Positions 56,192-64,000 of a stretch of 64,000 nucleotides of DNA are shown here, piece by piece. The stretch covers positions 666,794,352 through 666,858,351 of the forward strand of contig NC_081412.1 in assembly GCF_030272615.1 (NCBI RefSeq), written 5' to 3'. Made by a program: the position numbers and the translations under genes. Positions within the stretch are counted from its first letter, which is position 1; the number at the start of each line of letters is the position of its first letter. The notes beneath the pieces were generated by a model that made no database searches, was not told where the DNA came from, and was given only the letters and a program-made list of their open reading frames with translations. The stretch comes from Cryptomeria japonica (lineage: Eukaryota; Streptophyta; Pinopsida; Cupressales; Cupressaceae).

Positions 56192-57789
56192 CCAACCAAG
56201 AATGTCTTTGTCTCATTTTCTTCTTGAAGAGTTCTAGCATTAACAAATGTTCCTTTAAACATATGTTTTGATCTTTCTGATGTCTTTGATTGAATATCTA
56301 TAGGCTTTCCATATGACTTAGGGGAAAGTGGAAAATTATGCAAAGAATATTTTCCCATTCCTTCATCATTCAATTTGAGCTTTTCCTCAAAAGTTTCCAT
56401 TAACTTTGCTTGAATTTCTTTGGTAGGATATATTGATTCTCTGTTATGTGGAACTCTTGTATCTTGTGTTGGCTTCAAATTATTGCAATATTGACTAGAA
56501 TCTGCAATTATAGTGATCTCTTGTCCTTCATGAGGAAATTTCACACATTGATGATATGTAGAAGGAACTGCTTGCATCTTGTGAATCCATGGTCGTCCTA
56601 GAAGAATGTTGTAAGAGAGGTTCAAATCTAAAACCTGACACAATGTATCCCTTTCCACAAGTCCTATTCTTATTGGGAGTGCAACAGTTCCTTTAGAAGA
56701 ACGTTCTGCTTCATCATAAGCCTTGATGGTTATTTTCTTTTTCGGGTCCACTGCATTTTCTAAATATCCCAAATCTTTTATCAAACTTAATGCATAAATG
56801 TTTAAGCCAGATCCTCCATCTATGAGTACACGTTTGACATGAGTTTTATTAATGGAGACTTCAACATATAAGGGAGCATTATGAGAATGTTGTAAGGATG
56901 TGTCATCATTTTCAGAAAATGATAAGCAACGAGGAGCTATAAGGTGTCCTACCATGTTTTGGAACTGATCTACATCCAAATATTTTGAAACTGTTGTTTC
57001 TACAAAAGCTTTCTCCAATATTTCCTTATGCATAGGTGAAACCTTGAGAAGTTCTAGAATTGATATTTGAGTGGGTATTCTTTGTAATTGCTCTACTAAA
57101 TTGTATTGTTGTGAAGTGGATGTTGGGTCTTTTGCTATACTTGGAAAGGTAACCTTTGCTTTGCTTCTACTAATAACATTGATTGGCTCTGAAGATGGAT
57201 TATATTTAACAATGATTACATTTACCACATCATCATATGTATAAGTGTAATTCACTTTGGCTTTTCCTTTGTCATAATTCAGAAGTGGATTTTTGAAAGC
57301 CAGGTGTGATTCATTTGTCTTATGGCTATCCACTGTGATGGTTCCATTATCGATTAGATCTTGGATAAGGTGCTTCAATCTTTGACAATCATTTGTTAGG
57401 TGTCCTTTATTCTGATGGTAATTGCAAAAATGATTATCATTCCACCAATTTGGCTTGACTGGTGGTTCATAACTTCTTGCTTCTGGTAAAACAATCAATT
57501 TGTTGGCAAGCAAAGTTTTTAGAGTTGATTCCAAAGGTTCTCCAATGTTTGTGAATTTCCTCCGAGGATTGGAGAAGGACTTAGCTTTATTGTTTTCTAG
57601 ATTGTTATTGCTTGGGATTTGACTAGATAGATTAAAAATTGGTTGTTGTTGTTTTGTAGTACTATTATTGTTATTTCCTTCATTGCTGACATTCCTATTC
57701 TTTGACCAGAACTTGGGTTTATCATTGTTATTGTTGTTGTTGTTGGAATTATTGTAAAGTTTTAGTTCTCCTTTCTTTACCATTCTCAA
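56164..57789 (-). CDS. Gag C-terminus plus aspartic protease, element H
   Basis: Open for 541 codons, the longest frame in the window. Residues 1-80 are Asn-rich. FTNIGEPLESTLKTLL and the knuckle FCNYHQNKGHLTNDCQRLKHLI (with two Cys) follow near 110-140. A linker has RIPTQISILELLKVS. The protease from about residue 315 has VLIDGGSGLNIYALSLIKDL, RSSKGTVALPIRIG and YNILLGRPWIHKMQ, so the catalytic Asp (IDGG) is kept. It ends in a Lys/Glu-rich segment. It processes Gag-Pol. It is better preserved than A and D. Confidence 0.85.
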   Translation of the reverse strand: MRMVKKGELKLYNNSNNNNNNNDKPKFWSKNRNVSNEGNNNNSTTKQQQPIFNLSSQIPSNNNLENNKAKSFSNPRRKFTNIGEPLESTLKTLLANKLIVLPEARSYEPPVKPNWWNDNHFCNYHQNKGHLTNDCQRLKHLIQDLIDNGTITVDSHKTNESHLAFKNPLLNYDKGKAKVNYTYTYDDVVNVIIVKYNPSSEPINVISRSKAKVTFPSIAKDPTSTSQQYNLVEQLQRIPTQISILELLKVSPMHKEILEKAFVETTVSKYLDVDQFQNMVGHLIAPRCLSFSENDDTSLQHSHNAPLYVEVSINKTHVKRVLIDGGSGLNIYALSLIKDLGYLENAVDPKKKITIKAYDEAERSSKGTVALPIRIGLVERDTLCQVLDLNLSYNILLGRPWIHKMQAVPSTYHQCVKFPHEGQEITIIADSSQYCNNLKPTQDTRVPHNRESIYPTKEIQAKLMETFEEKLKLNDEGMGKYSLHNFPLSPKSYGKPIDIQSKTSERSKHMFKGTFVNARTLQEENETKTFLVGCTRMKIKL

Positions 57790-58803
57790 TCATTTTGGCA
57801 AAAGAGGGAGGGCATTGCATTCTTAGTCGATAACTCATTTCATTGATAAGATTATCAATGAATATGTCCATCTTTTCTTGATCAAGTACATCTCGGGGAT
57901 ACCTATTAAACATGCATTTCCATCATTGTAAGAAGATCATAAAATATTCACCATTCTTTTGTTTAACATTGCAGAGATCCAACATTGTTATCTCATTCCT
58001 TATATTGTAGGAGTATTGTGAAATAAACCTATTCACAACTTCAAAAGATTTGATTCTGGATGGTAATCTTGAAAACCACTCCATTGATTGTCCATTTAAA
58101 CTCCTAGAAAAAAGATGCATAAGGTAAGTTTCATCATGAGCGAATTCCATGCTCATAGTACAAAAATCCCTAATGTGATCCTGAGGATCGGATTTTCCAT
58201 CGTATTTGTCATATTTAGGAATCTCGCAATGTTGTGAAAATGGTATCATATTTAGATTCTTATCGAATGGATATGGGCATATATCTTCTAATGAATACTT
58301 CTTTGAGCTTGTTCCATTTTGCATGTCTTGTATCTGTTGTTGTAGAGTTTGCATTTGTTGAGTAAGGTTTGATAATGGATTATCCACATAGTTTCTTCTT
58401 GTTTCTTTGTGAGTTCTTTTATCACTTTGCTCTTTTCTTGTGTAATCCCTTTCTTTCCTTCTTTCTTCATGACTTTCTTTGTTCATATCTTCATTATTTG
58501 GATCATCTATGTTTTGGGTGTTAATTTCCTCTACATCTTGTTCCAAGCTTTCTATGTTAAAGTCTTGTGGTAGTTTAGCCCCAGATTTTGCCAACATTAA
58601 GAGATATTTCTCTTTTTGTTTTGCCAACAATTTTCCATTAGCCTATCAAATTTGAAATCTTGCTCGAGGTCTCTAATGGCGCTATTGACTGCTTCTTTGT
58701 CAACAATGATAAACCCAAAAGTTTGAAATACAAGATTATCTTCTTCCTCCATTTGTTGTTGTTTTCTAAGTTGTTCATATTGGGCTCTAGTCCAAACTGG
58801 CAT
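57790..58803 (-). pseudogene. Gag N-terminus and core, element H
   Basis: 58803-58597 begins MPVWTRAQYEQL. After a frame change, 58630-57923 (235 codons) has KEKYLLMLAKSGAKLPQDFN, a charged coil, IPKYDKYDGKSDPQDHIRDF and the capsid helix block GQSMEWFSRLPSRIKSFEVV, then QYSYNIRNEITMLDLCNVKQK. A stop at 57923 is followed by YPRDVLDQEKMDIFIDNLI up to 57790. It builds the particle. Confidence 0.82.
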
Positions 58804-60364
58804 GTGATTATTTCAAAGTTGTTGAAATTTCCAAAGGACAAAGTCAATAGGTGATTATTGGTTTAGGAAGATATGCTTTGTTGATTTTACCGCTATTGTT
58901 TGTTCATTGTGATAAAGCATCTCTTTGTTGAAAAGCATGTCTTTGCAAAATTTCGTCATCAAACTTTGTACCACAACCACGTAAGTAGTGACAAAAATGG
59001 TGTAGGAATGTCCTATGTTTTAATAAGATCTTGCGATTGATATACAAGAATCTTATTCTTTTCTGAGTAGCTTTATAACTGGGTTTTCTTTTCTTAAGGT
59101 GATACTTAAAATTCATATAAGCATTTGACAATTTACAAGTTTGTTTGATTCCAATGTTGGTGCAATTCTGATTTTGATATAACCTAGGTTCAAAATAGGA
59201 AAGATATATCCAAGATTATGAACCTAGTATAGATTGATCAAGCTTCATGATAGAGGATTTGATTATCCTGATGAGAGACTTGATAATGATGTTGATTTTT
59301 TTGCACTTAAGATGTTTGAATCAATAGATTGTTAAATGTTGATGTTTATAGAACTTTTTGGGAATAACCTGTTGGATTAGTGACCTAGTTGTTGAGCTAG
59401 TTTGAAAATACGTGATGGTTTAGAGACAAACCTACTTCAAGAATTATTTTGATATTGACATTTTGACACTTTGGTTTTGGTCTGGTGTTTGAAGTGTTGG
59501 AAAGCTCTTGTATTACCCTTTTAATCAAACTTTTTCAGTAATTTGTTGGATTTTTGCTCACACGTAGATGATAATTTTCTTCATTTTTTTTTACCATTTG
59601 GAACATGTAATAGACATAGAAGACACAATGTCTAATAAACAAAATGCACAAGCAAGAACAAATCTTATGGTAGGCTGAGACAATAGTTGTTGAATCTCAC
59701 ATGGGGTTTCCCCCAAGGCTACGCTATTCAAAGCAGATATTTAGATGCTTGACCCCACTGGCTCCACCCTCGGCACTCACTTCTTTGGGGCAACCAAGCA
59801 CTAGTTTCCATGAAAACTCTCCATGGAAAACTTTATATCTCTACTAGGAACTGTATGTGTGTGAGCCACTTCAGAGGTCCGACCTCCTACACCAACAACT
59901 AGAAGGATTTTGGCAAATAGTACAAGTGGTTTTTAGTAAAGGCTTTTAGTCATGTGGCCATACATGCGGTACTTTCAGCTCTGTAAATACATAAGGTTCC
60001 CAGCCTATAGAGGTTATGCTCCATAGGGTTTATAAGGAAACATAGTGTCGGTATGAACTTATCAGTACATGTTCTTTGGGACTTTCACCACAAACAGGAT
60101 TTATTTATAGTGGATTGGAAGGACTCGGTATTAGCCCATTTCCACTTTAGGTCATTCTCCTCTCACTAGCCCCCTCAAGGCAGCTCAAGAAGGTAGGCCC
60201 TCTCAAGGATTTAATTGCTTGAAAGTAAAAAAAAAAGAGTGGGTTTGGCTTTTTGGTCACCCAATTAAGGGGAGAGCATATACCTACCACTTTCAAGACA
60301 CGGAATATAAGTGTTCTTTTTAACCTTTTCAAAGCAATTGTTGGCTAAGTCCTATTTGGAGATG
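58804..60364 (-). other. Leader of element H (cut by LINE)
   Basis: About 1.5 kb upstream of gag without a gene. Bases 60120-60340 are inverted-homologous to the leader of D at 12880-13060. Bases 59700-59900 share 'actggctccac' and 'ttggggcaacc' words with the leader of A near 6570. It stops near 60364 where the LINE begins. Confidence 0.6.
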
Positions 60365-60542
60365 TTTTTGATTAAGTAAAAATAGGTTTTAAGGGACCCA
60401 AAACCCAATTACATTTGAAAGATATTCAGGAAGGAAACAAAACAAAACAGCTACAAAAGACCAGCAAAAAAACCAGCAGTAGAGAAAAGGACAGCAAGAG
60501 GCCAACAAGAAATTGACCCCAAGCCCAGCATTACATTAAAGA

Positions 60543-62428
60543 CTCTTCATGGTTTCCTCTGCATTCTGCACCAAGAGCATCATTGCCTTGGCCACTTCCC
60601 TCAAGTTGGTGTTTTCCTAAACAATCTGACTCTCTTTCATTTTCGTGTCCTTCTCAACAGTAGTTTGCCTGGTTCTGTGCCTAGGTGTCTGGTGGGTTAG
60701 GCTGGAAGTTGGAGCATCTTCTATAATTACCAGGTTCTTCTCCTAGTTTTTCTTTTCCAGATGATCCACCAACACATTCATATTCTAGGAAGAAACTTTA
60801 AGGACCTAGAGGTTGTGGTTCATAAGGCTTTTCAATGCTTTCTCATTACGGGCCATCCGGGTGTTGACGTTGTCTTTGTCCTCCTCCACCTGTTCTTTCA
60901 TGGTTTTAATAACGTCCTCCAAATGTTTCAGGTTGCCTTTTATCAGATCTTTCTCCAGCCAGTCCTCCATTTCCATTTCCTCCTCCGCTTCACTATTTTC
61001 TGTCTCCTCGTTCTATTTCCAAGAGTCAGACATCTTAATCATCTTATTGATCTTATCTTCCAGCTCCCTTTACTTACCCTGCATGCTAGTGATGTTTTCA
61101 ACAACCCACTTCTAAAAATTGAAGAATTCAAGGGTGCAGTTGCGTGCGGTGTCTAGGATGGTATCCGCAGAGTCCTTGCTCTTTTTAGTCTCCTCAGCAT
61201 TAGGGTTATCACCCTCCTTAGGATTCAAAGCCTCATTCTCACTTTCCGAGCCCTTACGGTTGGAGTGAAGATTCTCAGAATTTCCCCCTTCCTCCCCTTC
61301 ACCATAATTCTCCTCCTTGTTAGGCTCCATTTTAGTATCAGTGTCCTTATTCTTTCCCTCTTCTTCATCACAATGCACATCCTTTTCTTCATGCTCTGTT
61401 TCAACCTTCCTTTTTTTATGGGTAGGGGTGCTAGGCTGCCCATTTGAATCAAAATCCTTGCATTTCTCAGATATCTGAGCATTGATGATCAAAGGATCAT
61501 CCCTGGTTGCCCTAGCCTTATCCTTAATATGTTCATAAATAAGTAGAATGAGTCCCTGGTGCACTAAAGGATAGGAGCTGGGTTTTTTGGCATGGTCGAC
61601 AAGGCTCTCGTTTAGAGAGGAGGCTAAATAAAAGGGCAAGGATATTTTAACCCCATGGTGGAAGTGGTTCAGGATAGTGAAATGATAGTTATAAATTTTT
61701 GTAAATCTGCCATCCACAGTCAAATATTCCATTAAAGCCCTAAGAACTTTTTGCCAGAAAGGCTTTACCTATTGGGGGGTGGAGTATGATATGTTATCCT
61801 TCTTTGCTAGGTTGCCCTTCTTGTCCTCCGTCTTCGGGAAATTTTTGAAAGCCTCAGCGGCATACTTCCTATCCCTGTAGAATTTAGTCCCCTCCATCTT
61901 GAGTCCCGTGACCTCTGCAATCAAATTTTCATCGATTTGCCAAATCTCCCCAAACAAGGTAGCCCTGTTGTTGCTCCAGCTTTTAGCAAAACCATAAGAC
62001 ACAGAGTTTCTACTACCATGGAGCTTCTCCATATAATCAATGAATCTGTGCCTATGGAGCCTTCTCCAAACCTTTCTTTCACTCTTCCAATTCTCACAAC
62101 CTGAAGGCTCATTCCTATTTAGGTTACCACCCATTTTGATTTCCAGGTAAAGATACCCTCTACTGCAATTCTCAATCCACGGATAAAGCTCTAAAAACTG
62201 GTTATTTTTGGTTTCCCCGTGTAAAGACTCTTTCACATTTTTGAGATTGCTACTGATGTCCATACAAACCCAGCTATTATTACTATTATCTTTCACACAC
62301 ATATGATCTTGGTTATGATGCCGAGAAACACTCATCATCTGATAGGTAATCCGCCCCCAAAATCTATCATTGGTACTCATTCCCCAGAAATAAATCATGA
62401 GATTAGCTTGATCCATTGAGGCGATCAA
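60543..62428 (-). pseudogene. Third ORF of the LINE: helical domain, acidic linker, coiled coil
   Basis: The frame begins at 62428 just after RNase H ends. Residues 1-219 include WRRLHRHRFIDYMEKLHG, IWQIDENLIAEVTGLKMEG and FKNFPKTEDKKGNL. One TAG (61769-61771) splits it from the next block (VDGRFTKIYNYHFTILNHF, SLNESLVDHAKKPSSYPLVH). An acidic Glu/Lys/Asn-rich linker follows. After a second stop (61112) a coiled coil continues in the same frame to MKSL near 60543. The role is unknown. Architecture is like ORF2 of elements E and G. Known plant L1 elements have two ORFs, so this is unusual. Confidence 0.65.
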
Positions 62429-63160
62429 AGTATAATTGCTCCTTAATCTCCCATTTGATGTGATTTTCTCCTATGTATTTGACATCCTTCTCCAAATTGA
62501 CCCCTTCATTGGCAAGGATATCCGCAACCTTATTGCCCTATCTAAAGGTATGAGTTATAATAATGCTAACATAGTTATTTATAATATCTTTAGCATTTTT
62601 AATTACATTGGCAATATTATAGGAAACAAAACTAGTACCTTTAAGGGCTTGTATGATGTTTAAAGAGTCCCCTTCGAGCCAATTTTTTTTGAATTTGAAT
62701 TCCTGAGCTAGCTGGAGGCTCTTTAGCATTGCCAGAGCTTCAGCCACATGGTTATTTTGGGTTCCTAAAGGGGAAGCAAAAGCAGCAATACAAATTCCTT
62801 GAGCATTTCTAATAACTCCCCCTCCACCAGCCTTTCCAGGGTTCCCTTTAGCCACCCCATCAAAATTAACCTTTATCTAGTCATAATCAGGAAACCTCCA
62901 TACAATGTTATCTCTCTTCTTCTTATTGTCTGATTTGTAGACCTTATGTATTAGGTTCCATTCAGTAAGGATGTCTATTTCCATATCATTCATATCTGTA
63001 GTAGACCATTGCTGATTATTCTTGTGAGGAATGTGGATGTTCTCCTTTATAGCCCTGCATATTTTTTCAAAGACCACCTGAGTATTACACTTAACTTCCC
63101 TAAATATCCTGTTATTCCTTTCTTTCCAAATGCCCCAGCATATCTTGGGGAGGGTCAAAG
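62420..63160 (-). pseudogene. LINE ORF2: RNase H domain and preceding linker
   Basis: 63158-62877 has PKICWGIWKERNNRIF, the common link between zf-RVT and RNase H of plant LINE-like proteins. 62855-62538 has GKAGGGGVIRNAQGICIAAF, NNHVAEALAMLKSLQLAQE (Glu) and NWLEGDSLNIIQAL (Asp). It goes on past a stop as NKVADILANEG (Asp) to about 62420. The first Asp position (normally KVNFDGA) lies at the start near 62875, separated by a stop. It degrades RNA in RNA/DNA hybrids. Confidence 0.82.
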
Positions 63161-64000
63161 ACCACAGGTTCTTGATGGTTTGGCATTTGGTTGGAAAATT
63201 CCATTGCTAGATGATATCCTTGATGCTCTTGTTCATGACCCAATTAATTTTCCATTTTTCCCACACTTTGCACCAAATATCCCAGGTGAAGGAGCAGTGG
63301 AAAAATAGGTGATCAACAAATTCCCCCTCCTTTTGACAAAGCTCACATCTATTAGGGAATTTGAAACCCCTTCGGATTAAATTGTCAAGAGTAAGGGTGC
63401 TATTATGAGAAGCAAGCCAAAAGAAAATATTGACTTTAGGGATCAGGATGTTGTTCTAAACTTTGCTCCAAATGGGATTGCTAGTTTGAGAGAAAGAGTT
63501 TTTATAGGTAGAAGCAATTGTAAATTCACCTTTAGGATCACTTTTCCAGAGGAAAACATCATCATGGCTTTTGTTAGGGGAAAAGGATAGCAACTCCTTT
63601 TGGAGAGAGGAAAATCTAGAATGGAGGTCATCAAGTCTAACCCACTTATTCTCCTTCCAATAGTCACATACCATAAGCCCAAACCTCCTTTTACTTTGTT
63701 CAATAATTTGACTGTTGTTTTGATCATAAAGGGCTTCATTCTTCATCCAGGGGTCTTCCCAAAATCTTATTTTGTCACCTTTACCAAGGACCCATCCAAC
63801 CCCAGCTTGTGCCACTTTTATGGATTTGGTAATACTATTTCAGATGAAGGATCCAACAGGGATATCTTCAAAGTTAAGGATTCCTTGGATAGTCTAATTC
63901 TAAATGTATTTATCAAACCAAATTTGATTCCAATCTTTCTTAGTGTCATAGGCTCTCCATAACTGCTTGGCAAGAAGAGCTTTGTTAAATGTTTTTATAA
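63161..64000 (-). pseudogene. LINE ORF2: RT C-terminal part and zf-RVT domain
   Basis: From 64000 the frame reads NKALLAKQLWRAYDTK, then GVGWVLGKGDKIRFWEDPWM (the WxxGxGxxxxFWxDxW motif of plant LINEs), SDPKGEFTIASTYKNSF, and the zinc-binding stretch RCELCQKEGEFVDHLFFHC at 63290-63360. A stop near 63456 splits it. The catalytic RT core is outside the window. Confidence 0.85.

Larger units (their letters stand above)
46008..60364 (-). mobile_element. Ty3/gypsy (Tat-like) element H, nearly complete
   Basis: In minus order: leader, gag, protease, G-patch-like domain, acidic linker, RT, RNase H, second RNase H, integrase, long 3' region, polypurine tract, 3' LTR. The LINE at 60365-64000 cuts the leader, so PBS and 5' LTR are outside the window or beyond the LINE. 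Two RNase H domains mark the Tat clade (established knowledge). Frames are broken in several places, but this is the best preserved pol in the window. Confidence 0.88.
60365..64000 (-). mobile_element. LINE (L1-type), 3' part, with an extra 3' ORF
   Basis: On the minus strand, from the window end: RT thumb region, zinc-knuckle zf-RVT domain, RNase H, then a further ORF and a 3' UTR with 'ttttgttttgttt'. The element ends near 60372 in the leader of element H. A clear poly(A) tail is not seen. The 5' part with endonuclease and RT core lies beyond the window. Confidence 0.8.

Overview
The window looks like intergenic DNA from a large, AT-rich plant genome. A gymnosperm/conifer is my best guess (inference), from the deep nesting of long decayed retroelements and the absence of any intact cellular gene. 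I see no rRNA or tRNA gene and no bacterial signal. Nearly every coding stretch belongs to a transposable element and is broken by stops or frameshifts.

Layout. (1) 1-9704, minus: Ty3/gypsy element A, read from its 5' LTR (8425-9704) and PBS through a long leader, gag, protease and a G-patch domain into RT, where the window edge cuts it. (2) 9705-10446: leader remnant of a third gypsy copy (C), plus. (3) 10447-37047, plus: gypsy element D. It is split at 17898-35124 by LTR element E (two 786-bp LTRs, TSD TATAC). E is split at 20233-31681 by a CACTA DNA transposon (TSD CCT). (4) 37048-45505: a decayed hAT-like transposase gene (F), split by LTR element G (37433-44954, minus, TSD AATAC). (5) 45506-46007: an LTR end fragment. 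(6) About 46008-60364, minus: gypsy element H, with gag, protease, G-patch, RT, two RNase H domains, integrase and a 3' LTR, carrying a solo LTR (54870-55598, TSD AATCT). (7) 60365-64000, minus: 3' part of an L1-type LINE with an extra ORF after its RNase H domain.

Main discovery candidate. The CACTA element carries several rearranged pieces of a host DRM-type (RNA-directed, de novo) DNA cytosine methyltransferase gene, arranged as two inverted repeats. The large one has arms of about 1.1 kb, about 95% alike where I compared them, with a 44-base loop at 30207-30250. It covers the DRM catalytic domain up to just before motif I. The small one (28465-28652) covers motif I itself. Transcripts would fold into hairpins matching the gene that plants use to silence transposons. 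Either the element makes siRNA against the host silencing machinery, or the structure triggers silencing of the element itself. That is inference; the DRM similarity and the inverted repeats are visible in the sequence. The same CACTA also holds a PPR-gene fragment, a 5S rRNA-like piece and a LINE tail.

Second theme. LTR elements E and G have no pol. Each carries a coiled-coil/zinc-knuckle ORF1 plus a long ORF2 made of a helical domain, a low-complexity charged linker and a coiled coil. The LINE's extra 3' ORF has the same architecture. Third theme: all three Tat-like gypsy copies have a G-patch-like domain between protease and RT, and very long leaders filled with short dispersed words.
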